A stretch of DNA of 49,759 nucleotides, taken from the NCBI GenBank assembly GCA_947178145.1, contig CAMWXE010000038.1:1-49759 (forward strand), read 5' to 3'. Source of the stretch: an uncultured Lachnospiraceae bacterium (lineage in GTDB: Bacteria > Bacillota > Clostridia > Lachnospirales > Lachnospiraceae). A program made the translations under genes and the position numbers. The notes under the pieces were generated by a model. It had not been told where the DNA came from. It saw nothing but the letters and a program-made list of their open reading frames with translations, and searched no databases. Positions 33,821 through 41,916 of the stretch are shown piece after piece; positions within the stretch are counted from its first letter, which is position 1, and every line of letters begins with the position of its first letter.

Positions 33821-34258
33821 ATGAAAAAGAATACATTCGAAAAGCTTCACCGCATCAACTATCTTGGCGCTGAGATGGAAGCGCTGTACCATCAGGCTTC
33901 GCTCAGGTTTGGCATATCAGACAGCGCGCTGCGCGCGCTGTATACGGTCTATGACAACGGCGGCACCTGTCTGCTCAGTGATATTTACAAGCAGTCCGGC
34001 ATCAGCAAACAGACGGTCAACTCCGCCATTCGGAAACTGGAAAACGAAGGAATTCTTTATCTGGATCAGGAGTCGGGCAGGGGAAAAAGAGTGCATCTGA
34101 CCGACAAAGGAAAGGATTATGTGGAAAACAATGTCGCCCGGCTATATGCGGCAGAATGTGAGATATTTGCGTCCTGGTCAGAGGAGGAAATTGACAGCTA
34201 CATTCGTTTCATGGAAAAGTATAACGAGCTGTTCCGGGCCCAGTTAGAGCAGATGTAG
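33821..34258 (+). CDS. MarR-family transcriptional regulator
   Basis: A 145-residue winged-helix regulator: LSDIYKQSGISKQTVNSAI (recognition HTH), LDQESGRGKRVHLTDKG (the wing) and flanking dimer helices. It probably represses its own promoter and the two genes behind it, a cytidylate-kinase-like gene and a MATE exporter, and is released by a small ligand. AAGGAGG is 8 nt before the ATG at 33821. Confidence 0.9.
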   Translation: MKKNTFEKLHRINYLGAEMEALYHQASLRFGISDSALRALYTVYDNGGTCLLSDIYKQSGISKQTVNSAIRKLENEGILYLDQESGRGKRVHLTDKGKDYVENNVARLYAAECEIFASWSEEEIDSYIRFMEKYNELFRAQLEQM

Positions 34259-34302
34259 CAATAAATGAAGCAATAGAGGAAATTATGGAGGAGTAGTGTC
34301 AT

Positions 34303-34923
34303 ATGAAAATCATCACCATCAGCCGCGAGTTTGGCAGCGGCGGCAGAGAACTTGGCAGACACATCGCAGATCTTTTGGACTGTGACTATTATGACAGCGA
34401 GATTATCGCTGCCGTCGCACAAAAAAGCGGATTAGATGCAAATTATGTGGAAAACACCCTGAGCAATCACGGCTGGCAGAACGTTTCTGTCACACACCGT
34501 CCGGCATTCGCCTCCGCTGCCAGACTGCAGACCGGCAAAGTCGGCCTGCTGCTTGAACAAAAGCGTGTCATCGAGGCAATCGCAAAACTCGGCAAGGACT
34601 GTGTGATCGTGGGGAGAAATGCAGATGTGATTCTTGCGCCGCATCAGCCCTTTAACCTCTTTGTATGTGCCGAAACGGCGGCGAAATTAAAACGCTGCAT
34701 GGAGCGCGCACCGGAGGGTGAAAAACTGTCCGAGAGAGAGCTGCTGCATAAAATGAAGCAGATTGACAAAGTGCGCACACAGACAAGAGCGATTCTGTCC
34801 GGCTCCCAGTGGGGGCAGCGCGACGCATATCATTTGACGGTAAATACAAGCGATTGGAATATCAAAGATTTAGCGCCGGCTGTTGCAGGGTTTGCAGCAG
34901 GCTGGTTTGGGAGGAAACAATGA
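34303..34923 (+). CDS. Cytidylate kinase-like protein
   Basis: A 206-residue P-loop protein of the cytidylate-kinase-like family (PF13189). The start ITISREFGSGGRELGR is the modified P-loop of this family; DCVIVGRNAD follows, and RDAYHLTVNTS is near the end. The true substrate of these proteins is not settled. GGAGG lies 11 nt before the ATG at 34303. Its stop overlaps the MATE start by 4 bp (ATGA). Confidence 0.85.
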   Translation: MKIITISREFGSGGRELGRHIADLLDCDYYDSEIIAAVAQKSGLDANYVENTLSNHGWQNVSVTHRPAFASAARLQTGKVGLLLEQKRVIEAIAKLGKDCVIVGRNADVILAPHQPFNLFVCAETAAKLKRCMERAPEGEKLSERELLHKMKQIDKVRTQTRAILSGSQWGQRDAYHLTVNTSDWNIKDLAPAVAGFAAGWFGRKQ

Positions 34924-36254
34924 AGATACAGCTTTCAGATCATTTTACATACAGCAGACTTATGCGGTTCACCCTGCCATCGATCGGAACGATGATTTTT
35001 ACTTCGATCTACGGCGTGGTCGACGGCTTCTTTGTCTCTAATTTTGCAGGGAAAACACCTTTTGCGGCGGTCAACCTCATCTATCCGTTTCTGATAATCG
35101 TCGGCACGATTGGCTATATGTTCGGTTCTGGTGGTACTGCTGTTGTCGCGAAAACGTTTGGTGAGGGTGCGTATGAAAAGGCAAACCAGTATTTTTCGCT
35201 CTTTATCTATTTTGCCGCAGCGCTGGGTGTCATTTTTGCAATCCTTGGCTTTCTTTTTATCCGGCCGATCTCTGTTCTGCTCGGAGCAGAAGGCGAGCTG
35301 CTTGAAAACTGCGTTGTCTACGCGCGTATCATTCTTGTGGCGCTGCCGTTTTTCATCCTGCAGTTCATATTTCAGAGCTTTTTTGTGACTGCCGAGAAAC
35401 CACAGATCGGTTTTGTGGTAACTGTCTTTTCAGGCATCACCAACATGGTGCTCGACGCAGTGCTTGTGATTCTTCTGCCGCAGGAGCATAAGCTCGCGGG
35501 AGCAGCTGTCGCCACAGCGATGAGCCAGGTAGTCGGCGGCGTGGTTCCGCTGTTTTATTTCGGGCGGAACAACAGCAGTATCCTGCGGCTTGGAAAGACG
35601 AGAATTGACGGAAGGGCAGTCTTAAAAGCCTGCACGAACGGCTCGTCCGAGTTTATGAGCAGCGTTGCCATGAGCCTTGTCAGTATGCTCTACAATAAGC
35701 AGCTCTTAAAGTATGCCGGGGAAAACGGTGTTGCGGCTTACGGTGTGATGATGTATGTCAGCATGATATTCTCGGCGGCATTCAACGGATATACGATTGG
35801 GACGGCTCCAGTCATCGGCTATCACGACGGTGCGCAGAATCATGACGAGCTCAGGGGACTGCTTCGGAAAAGCCTTATCATAACAGGCACATTCGCAGTG
35901 TGTATGGTCGCGGCGGCAGAACTGTTCGCGGCGCCGCTGTCACACATTTTTGTCGGTTATGACGCGGCACTCAAGGCGCTCACGGTGTCCGGATTCCGGA
36001 TTTTTGCCCTGTCATTTTTCTTCATGGGCTTTGCGATATTCGGTTCCGGGTTCTTTACGGCGCTCAACGACGGCCTGACCTCCGCTCTGATTTCGTTCTT
36101 GCGGACGCTGGTATTTCAGATGGCGGCAATACTGATACTGCCCCTGCTATGGGGAATTGACGGCATCTGGATTTCCATCGTTGTCGCAGAGCTGATGGCA
36201 GTCGTGCTGACTGTGGTATTCCTCATCCTGAAACGGAAGAAGTATCATTATTGA
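34920..36254 (+). CDS. MATE-family efflux transporter
   Basis: A 444-residue membrane protein with about 12 helices, beginning FTYSRLMRFTLPSIGTMI and containing the MATE-like region VDGFFVSNFAGKTPFAAVNL. MATE proteins export drugs or metabolites using Na+ or H+ gradients. The ATG at 34920 overlaps the preceding stop by 4 bp, so translation is coupled, and it is placed last in a MarR-controlled operon. Confidence 0.92.
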   Translation: MKIQLSDHFTYSRLMRFTLPSIGTMIFTSIYGVVDGFFVSNFAGKTPFAAVNLIYPFLIIVGTIGYMFGSGGTAVVAKTFGEGAYEKANQYFSLFIYFAAALGVIFAILGFLFIRPISVLLGAEGELLENCVVYARIILVALPFFILQFIFQSFFVTAEKPQIGFVVTVFSGITNMVLDAVLVILLPQEHKLAGAAVATAMSQVVGGVVPLFYFGRNNSSILRLGKTRIDGRAVLKACTNGSSEFMSSVAMSLVSMLYNKQLLKYAGENGVAAYGVMMYVSMIFSAAFNGYTIGTAPVIGYHDGAQNHDELRGLLRKSLIITGTFAVCMVAAAELFAAPLSHIFVGYDAALKALTVSGFRIFALSFFFMGFAIFGSGFFTALNDGLTSALISFLRTLVFQMAAILILPLLWGIDGIWISIVVAELMAVVLTVVFLILKRKKYHY

Positions 36255-36315
36255 AACGAAAGTTTGCTGATTGCGCAGTGATTAAATATCATGTATATTA
36301 ATAAAATGATTAAAG

Positions 36316-36420
36316 CGTCAAAAGGGGTAATCAAGGAAAATGACCACAATATATAGAATATGTACCTCTGTCCAAATCACTATATATTGTACCATTCTTT
36401 TGAAAAATATCCTTTTGACG
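36316..36420. repeat. 105-bp imperfect palindrome
   Basis: CGTCAAAAGG (36316-36325) pairs with CCTTTTGACG (36411-36420), and inside it ACAATATATAG (36346-36356) with CTATATATTGT (36380-36390). It is in the gap between MATE and lipase genes; it could be a short mobile element or a large terminator. Confidence 0.7.
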
Positions 36421-36493
36421 GGCTAATCATAAAATAAGGTTCTGCGTTTGCAGGCGAAAGAAATTTGAATTTTCAAGGGCAGGGAAAAGATAC

Positions 36494-37306
36494 ATGAGCG
36501 AAAAATTAAAATACCCGGTACTGCTGGTTCACGGCATGGGATTCCGGGACAGCAGATATTTAAATTACTGGGGAAGAATTCCGGCAAAATTAGCAGAGAA
36601 CGGTTGTGAGATCTATTATGGAAATCAGGACAGCAACGGGACCGTCGCGTCAAACGGTGCGTTTTTAGCCGATAAAATAAGAGAGATCATAGCGGAGACA
36701 GGAGCGCCAAAACTCAATGTGATAGCACACTCCAAAGGCGGCCTCGACATGAGATACGCCATCTCTACGTTAAAAATGTCTGGATATATCGCATCCCTCA
36801 CAACGATCAGCACGCCGCATCACGGCTCCCTGACCGTGGATAAGCTGCTGCAATTTCCGGAGTTTCTGGTAAAATTTGTGGCAGGCTGCTGGGATATCTG
36901 GCTCAGAATCTGCGGGGACAAAAATCCAAATGCATACGAAGTGTTCCAACTCTTTACAACGGCACAGGCAGAAGAATTTAACCGCAATAATCCGGATGCG
37001 CCGGAAGTGTATTACCAGAGCTATGCGTTTGTCATGAAACATGTATGGAGTGATATGCTAATGTTTGTGCCTGCCGCGGTGGTCGGATTTTTTGAAGGCC
37101 CGAACGATGGACTGCTCGCGCCGCGGGCAGCCGCGTGGGCAAACTTCCGCGGTGTCGTCACCAGCAGCTCAAACAGGGGAATATCGCATTGCGATGAGGT
37201 GGATTTGCGCAGGAGAAGATTTACCCGCAAGCAAGGAGGGGGAATCAGCGACATTACGGATTTTTATATCGATATTGTCAATGACCTGCGCAGGAAAGGC
37301 TTTTAG
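36494..37306 (+). CDS. Alpha/beta-hydrolase lipase-like protein
   Basis: A 270-residue hydrolase. The oxyanion-hole segment LLVHGMGF is near residue 12, the nucleophile Ser is in NVIAHSKGGLD, acid candidate Asp in EGPNDGLLAP, and His in ISHCDEVD, together a complete triad. STPHHGS is characteristic of triacylglycerol lipases. No signal peptide is visible, so it probably acts in the cytoplasm or on the membrane face. ATG at 36494 follows AAGGGCAGGGAAAAG. Confidence 0.85.
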   Translation: MSEKLKYPVLLVHGMGFRDSRYLNYWGRIPAKLAENGCEIYYGNQDSNGTVASNGAFLADKIREIIAETGAPKLNVIAHSKGGLDMRYAISTLKMSGYIASLTTISTPHHGSLTVDKLLQFPEFLVKFVAGCWDIWLRICGDKNPNAYEVFQLFTTAQAEEFNRNNPDAPEVYYQSYAFVMKHVWSDMLMFVPAAVVGFFEGPNDGLLAPRAAAWANFRGVVTSSSNRGISHCDEVDLRRRRFTRKQGGGISDITDFYIDIVNDLRRKGF

Positions 37307-37359
37307 CGCTAAACACGATTTCCATTACTTTTGCTGCTGTGTAAACTGTAATGAACCAG

Positions 37360-37388
37360 TTGCTATTGTCACAGGCGTATGCTAGAAT
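37360..37388 (+). promoter_or_regulatory. Likely promoter for pRiA4b-type gene
   Basis: TTGCTA (37360-37365), 17-bp spacer, TAGAAT (37383-37388), about 50 bp upstream of the ATG. Confidence 0.5.
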
Positions 37389-37438
37389 TAGGTTAACAAT
37401 AACAACAATACAAACAGGAAAAGAATGGAGAGGGAACG

Positions 37439-37858
37439 ATGGAAAATCAATACACCTTAAAAGTATACCCGGCCGGAAAGGGAACCTCTGTGTACAGGGT
37501 GATCGAAATATCAGGAAAAGAGACACTTCAAAAACTGTGCGGTACAATCCTTTCCGCATTCGATTTCATTGACGAGCACCTGTATGAATTCTGCATGGAC
37601 AACAGAATGTACAGTGATTATAGCTATCAATCTGATCCGGAAGCCGGTCAGCCATCGGTCAGGGTAAAGCTGGATAAGCTTGGTCTGGTCAAAGGACAGA
37701 AGTTTTCGCTTCATTATGATTTTGGAGATGACTGGATGTTCACAATCAACGTTCAGAAGATAACAGAGGTTCCAAAAGCGGCAAAACCATGTGTGGTAAA
37801 ACAAAAGGGGCATATTGAGCAGTATCCGGACTGGGACGATGAGGATTATGATGAATAA
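37439..37858 (+). CDS. pRiA4b ORF-3 family protein
   Basis: A 139-residue protein of the plasmid pRiA4b ORF-3 / IS1096 passenger type. Characteristic blocks are VYRVIEISG, LCGTILSAFDFIDEHLYEF, KFSLHYDFGDDWMF and the acidic C-terminus. The family is linked to mobile DNA but its activity is unknown. GAGAGGGAACG precedes the ATG at 37439. It is 21 bp from the AAA-like gene. Confidence 0.82.
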   Translation: MENQYTLKVYPAGKGTSVYRVIEISGKETLQKLCGTILSAFDFIDEHLYEFCMDNRMYSDYSYQSDPEAGQPSVRVKLDKLGLVKGQKFSLHYDFGDDWMFTINVQKITEVPKAAKPCVVKQKGHIEQYPDWDDEDYDE

Positions 37859-37879
37859 AATATTGGCAAAGGTGATAAT

Positions 37880-38587
37880 ATGCATAAGAAGTTCAATATA
37901 ACAGGTCTCTGCATTCCGGAAGATCATTATATGGTAGATATCAGCGGTAAAATCAATACGATCATTACGGATTATATACAGGAAGGAAAATATTTTACGA
38001 TCAACCGGGGAAGACAATACGGCAAGACAACCACCCTGTACCTGTTAGAACAGCAGCTGAAAGACCGATGCCTTGTGATATCACTTAGTTTTGAGGCCTG
38101 TGATGAACTGTTTGTATCACTGTATACTTTGGCAGCCGGACTGGTCAGAAAAATAGGCCGCATATTAAAAATGCAAAATGTGGGGCATGGGCTTCTGGAT
38201 GAGTGGAATCAGCCCGTTTCGGAGCAGTTTCCGTTAGATGATCTGAGCGAGCGGATTACGAGTCTCTGCAGTAGTGTCGATAAGGAGATCGTACTGATCA
38301 TAGACGAGGTTGATAAGAGTTCAGACAATCAGATTTTCCTGTCGTTTCTGGGACTTTTGAGAAATAAGTATCTGGGGCAGAGGAAGAGAACAGATTGTAC
38401 TTTCCACTCTGTCATTTTAGCAAGTGTATATGACATTAAAAATCTCAAGGTAAAACTGCATCCCGGAGAAGAGTCAAAGTATAACAGTCCATGGAATATA
38501 GCCGTGGACTTCTCCGTAGATATGGATTTCATGGCAAATGAGATAGCAGCCATGCTTTACCAGATATCTGCTGAGTTTCAATTTTAA
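37880..38587 (+). CDS. AAA-like ATPase-domain protein, C-terminally truncated
   Basis: A 235-residue protein. TGLCIPEDHYMVDIS and the P-loop-like FTINRGRQYGKTTTLYLL (about residues 40-57), then Walker B IVLIIDEVDKS (about 135-145), are typical of AAA-like proteins of about 500-550 residues in Clostridia. The protein stops soon after DFSVDMDFMANEIAAML, where relatives continue for another half. I read it as a truncated gene, possibly nonfunctional. It starts at an ATG 21 bp after the pRiA4b-type gene. Confidence 0.72.
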   Translation: MHKKFNITGLCIPEDHYMVDISGKINTIITDYIQEGKYFTINRGRQYGKTTTLYLLEQQLKDRCLVISLSFEACDELFVSLYTLAAGLVRKIGRILKMQNVGHGLLDEWNQPVSEQFPLDDLSERITSLCSSVDKEIVLIIDEVDKSSDNQIFLSFLGLLRNKYLGQRKRTDCTFHSVILASVYDIKNLKVKLHPGEESKYNSPWNIAVDFSVDMDFMANEIAAMLYQISAEFQF

Positions 38588-38688
38588 CAAAAACAAGCAG
38601 ACAGGAATCCGGGAAATATCACGATATGGAAAGCATATTATGGAGGTTGTTGTGTAGAAGAAAGCAGAAAAAACGGAGGAAATATTCC

Positions 38689-39360
38689 ATGCTGCTAATA
38701 CAAAAGATTTGCCTGCAATGGGGCAAGGAAGAGCGCGGCGCAGAAGGCGAACAGATGCGTCGCCAGTTTCTGTGGGCGTACCCGCTGGAACCGCAGGCCG
38801 TTCAGGGTGATGTGCTCATCCAGAATCTCAATTTTTATCAAAAGAAGTCAACAATTCTGAACGCCATACAGGAAGAATATTATCTGTCAGAAAAATACTA
38901 TCCGCAATGGGGATATACACCTGGGCGGATTCAGCGCGAGACGCAGGACAGAATAGCATGGATCAAGAGATATCAGTACCAGAATTATTCGTCTGTCAAT
39001 GCAATAAATCTGGCAAACCTGTCTGTCAGTCACCGTGATGGCCGGTTCGATATCACCTTTTTTTATGACGAACACCGCAGCGGTGCGCCATTTCGCAGAG
39101 GGCACAACAAGGACTATTGGAACCCGGACTCCCCATTCTATGCAACAGATGTTCTGAACGAGACTGCTTTTGTGCTGTCGCCAGGGCAGTATGGCCAGAT
39201 TCTTTGGAACGAGCGCCGCACAGATTTTGATAACGGAACATGGTATTATCAGTTGCATATTTACAACATGTATTATCTCTCCGGAGAAACTGTTCCAAAC
39301 GATATTTTTACAACAAGGGAGCCAGACTATACATATCAGCAGCTGGCATTGCTGTACTGA
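38689..39360 (+). CDS. Hypothetical protein
   Basis: A 223-residue protein that I do not recognise. It is rich in Tyr, Asn and Trp (QKKSTILNAIQEEYYLSEKY, RYQYQNYSSVNAINLANL), with a C-terminal part containing WYYQLHIYNMYYLSGE. No signal peptide or membrane segment. CGGAGGAA lies 7 nt before the ATG at 38689, which I prefer to an upstream in-frame start. No operon clue beyond its position between a truncated ATPase and YbaK. Confidence 0.6.
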   Translation: MLLIQKICLQWGKEERGAEGEQMRRQFLWAYPLEPQAVQGDVLIQNLNFYQKKSTILNAIQEEYYLSEKYYPQWGYTPGRIQRETQDRIAWIKRYQYQNYSSVNAINLANLSVSHRDGRFDITFFYDEHRSGAPFRRGHNKDYWNPDSPFYATDVLNETAFVLSPGQYGQILWNERRTDFDNGTWYYQLHIYNMYYLSGETVPNDIFTTREPDYTYQQLALLY

Positions 39361-39451
39361 GTGAAATGCCCTAGACTAAATGCTCACCTGCCAGATTTCC
39401 GCCAACCGTTCGGAAACTGTATAAGGACATAAACAAGAAGGAGCACCAACA

Positions 39452-39961
39452 ATGTCAAAACAAAAAGAAGACAAGACCAAAAACAAAACAAACGCCATGC
39501 GCATCCTCGACACAAAGAAAATACCATACACAACGCACACCTACGAGTGTGACGAATTTATAGACGCCATACAGATTGCGGACATGCTCGGACTGTCTTA
39601 TGAGAAAGTATATAAAACCTTAGTCACGCAGGGCAGCAGCAAGAATTATTACGTGTTCGTCATCCCCATAGCGGAGGAGCTCGACATGAAAAAAGCGGCG
39701 AAATCCGTCGGGGAAAAGTCCGTGGCAATGCTCCACGTAAAGGACATCAATGCCGTCACAGGCTACATCAGAGGCGGCTGCACCGCGATTGGCATGAAAA
39801 AACAGTATGTCACACGCATCGAGCAGAGCGCCCAGAACCTTGACAAGATCATCGTGAGCGGCGGAAAACTCGGCATGCAGCTGGAGCTCACCCCGCAGGA
39901 CCTTGCAGCGGCATCTGGCGCAGCGTTCGCGGACATTATTTTTAAAGAAAGGAAAACATAA
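39452..39961 (+). CDS. ybaK: Cys-tRNA(Pro)/Cys-tRNA(Cys) deacylase
   Basis: A 169-residue YbaK/ProX-type deacylase that removes cysteine mischarged onto tRNA(Pro). The conserved VYKTLV with the active-site Lys, the central GYIRGGCTAIGM and the C-terminal KLGMQLELTPQDL match the family over the whole length. AGAAGGAGCACC precedes the ATG. It is encoded alone. Confidence 0.88.
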   Translation: MSKQKEDKTKNKTNAMRILDTKKIPYTTHTYECDEFIDAIQIADMLGLSYEKVYKTLVTQGSSKNYYVFVIPIAEELDMKKAAKSVGEKSVAMLHVKDINAVTGYIRGGCTAIGMKKQYVTRIEQSAQNLDKIIVSGGKLGMQLELTPQDLAAASGAAFADIIFKERKT

Positions 39962-40039
39962 CTATTTAGGACACCGTGCAGAAGAAACCCCATGTTCAGC
40001 CAGCTTTATGCAGAACTAATTAGTTATAGGACATAGAAA

Positions 40040-40882
40040 ATGAAAACAATCAACGTATCACAAATCACACAAAACATCAAGGAAATGTGCATCGAAGCCA
40101 ACCACTGCCTCACGCCCGATATGGACAGTGCGCTCAAAAATGCCGTAACCGCAGAAAAAAGCCCGCTCGGAAGACAGATTTTAAACCAGCTCCAGGACAA
40201 TCTGCAGATTGCAGGCGACGATATGATTCCAATCTGCCAGGACACAGGAATGGCAGTCATTTTTATGGAAATCGGACAGGATGTGCACTTTGAGGGAGGA
40301 AGCCTCGAAGACGCCATCAACGAAGGCGTTCGTCAGGGCTATGGGGACGGATTTCTGCGAAAATCCGTCGTGAGAGATCCGCTAATCCGCGAAAACACCA
40401 AGGACAACACTCCCGCAATCATACACTATGAGATGACAACAGGCGACAACGTAACCATCACGGTTGCCCCAAAAGGTTTTGGAAGCGAGAACATGAGCCG
40501 CGTCTTCATGCTCAAGCCTGCCGACGGAATCGAGGGCGTAAAGAACGCAGTCCTCACAGCCATAAAAGACGCAGGTCCCAACGCCTGTCCGCCCATGGTA
40601 GTCGGCGTCGGCATCGGCGGAACCTTTGAGAAATGCGCACTCATGGCAAAGAAAGCGCTCACAAGGCCAGTGGACCGGCATTCAGACATTCCATATGTGA
40701 AAGAGATGGAGGAGGAGCTCTTAGACAAAATCAACCGCACCGGCATAGGCCCCGGCGGTCTCGGCGGCACGACAACCGCGCTCGCAGTCAATATCAACAC
40801 CTACCCGACACACATCGCCGGCCTGCCGGTAGCAGTCAACATATGCTGTCACGTAAACCGCCACGCAGTACGCACGATATAG
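40040..40882 (+). CDS. Fumarate hydratase, alpha subunit (class I)
   Basis: A 280-residue Fe-S hydro-lyase alpha subunit; with the beta subunit it hydrates fumarate to malate. The three cluster cysteines are in PICQDTG, GPNACPPM and VNICCHVN (the latter near residue 270), and VGVGIGG and GIGPGGLGGTTTALAV are typical. The oxygen-sensitive [4Fe-4S] type fits an anaerobe. It is complete, and separated by 192 bp from the beta gene. A separate ttdA-type tartrate dehydratase cannot be excluded. Confidence 0.88.
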   Translation: MKTINVSQITQNIKEMCIEANHCLTPDMDSALKNAVTAEKSPLGRQILNQLQDNLQIAGDDMIPICQDTGMAVIFMEIGQDVHFEGGSLEDAINEGVRQGYGDGFLRKSVVRDPLIRENTKDNTPAIIHYEMTTGDNVTITVAPKGFGSENMSRVFMLKPADGIEGVKNAVLTAIKDAGPNACPPMVVGVGIGGTFEKCALMAKKALTRPVDRHSDIPYVKEMEEELLDKINRTGIGPGGLGGTTTALAVNINTYPTHIAGLPVAVNICCHVNRHAVRTI

Positions 40883-40929
40883 AAAGCAGAAGATGTAACA
40901 GGGTGCAGTGATCTTCATTTCTGAATATA

Positions 40930-40985
40930 AGGAACAGCAGGAAAAATATGGCATTCTTGACACAAGTTGTTTCGGAACAGTTCCT
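40930..40985. repeat. Possible family A remnant between fumarase genes
   Basis: AGGAACAGCAGGAAAAATA at the left and ACAGTTCCT at the right resemble family A ends, but the centre is missing. Weak evidence. Confidence 0.3.
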
Positions 40986-41074
40986 GACAAAAGCGAAGTG
41001 AAATGATAAATTAGTGGATTCAAAAAACAGGACTGCGGATAAACATAGTATGATACAAAAGGAGTACACATAAA

Positions 41075-41626
41075 ATGGACAAACACATCAAATCCCCCCT
41101 CACAGACGAGGACGCAAAATCTCTGAAAGCAGGAGATTACGTATACATCACCGGAACCATCTACACCGCGCGGGACGCCGCGCACCTTCGCATGTACGAA
41201 GCACTTGACCGAAACGAGTCCCTCCCAATCGAAATGGCACACAACATCATCTATTATATGGGACCATCTCCCGCCAGGGAAGGGCGCCCCATCGGCTCTG
41301 CCGGTCCCACCACAGCCAGCCGCATGGACAAATACACGCCAAGGCTGTTGGACCTTGGTTTAAAAGGCATGATTGGAAAAGGAAAGCGAAGCGAAGCCGT
41401 AAGGGAAGCAATCGTACGCAACAAAGCCGTCTATTTCGCTGCAGTCGGCGGCGCAGGCGCCCTCCTGTCAAAATCCATCATCGCGTCGGAGGTCGTTGCC
41501 TATGACGATTTAGGCACAGAGGCCATTCGCAGGCTCGAAGTGGAGAACTTCCCTGTCATCGTAGTCATAGACGCCGCAGGAAACAACCTCTACGAGACAG
41601 CCGCCGGGAAGTACAAACAAGATTAA
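41075..41626 (+). CDS. Fumarate hydratase, beta subunit (class I)
   Basis: A 183-residue beta subunit, containing GTIYTARDAAH, IIYYMGPSPAREG, SAGPTTASRMD, MIGKGKRS and VGGAGALLS, which form the substrate site. It follows the alpha gene in the same direction. AAAGGAGTACAC precedes the ATG. Confidence 0.9.
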   Translation: MDKHIKSPLTDEDAKSLKAGDYVYITGTIYTARDAAHLRMYEALDRNESLPIEMAHNIIYYMGPSPAREGRPIGSAGPTTASRMDKYTPRLLDLGLKGMIGKGKRSEAVREAIVRNKAVYFAAVGGAGALLSKSIIASEVVAYDDLGTEAIRRLEVENFPVIVVIDAAGNNLYETAAGKYKQD

Positions 41627-41743
41627 AGCAGATATAAAATATAAATAAAGAAAAAACTTATTATGCCGTATTGATATGCCTTCCAAAGCAATTTATAGTT
41701 AAAATATGCCAAAAAAGGATTGAAATGAAGGAGAACGATAAAA

Positions 41744-41872
41744 ATGCCATTATTTGAGAAAACGTTTGATAATGTCCCCACAGATTACGAACGAAGCCAT
41801 CCTGCATATGTGAAAGAAATCTACGAAGACATATTCCGATATCAACCGATTGATTGGGTGCGGAGACCTTAA
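41744..41872 (+). pseudogene. N-terminal fragment of SAM methyltransferase
   Basis: MPLFEKTFDNVPTDYERSHP followed by YVKEIYEDIFRYQP is the start of class I methyltransferases, which should reach a glycine-rich VLEIGxGTG motif; here it ends after 42 residues. GGAG precedes the ATG. It is the only content of the 290-bp gap. Confidence 0.6.
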
Positions 41873-41916
41873 GCTTTTTATGATTATATGATACAGGAAG
41901 AAAGGGGAATATTTTT

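Noticed and set aside
40040..41626. L(+)-tartrate dehydratase TtdAB instead of fumarase
   Set aside because: Both enzymes share the fold and cannot be separated by eye; fumarase is the commoner annotation for such pairs in Clostridia, so I kept it without a gene symbol.
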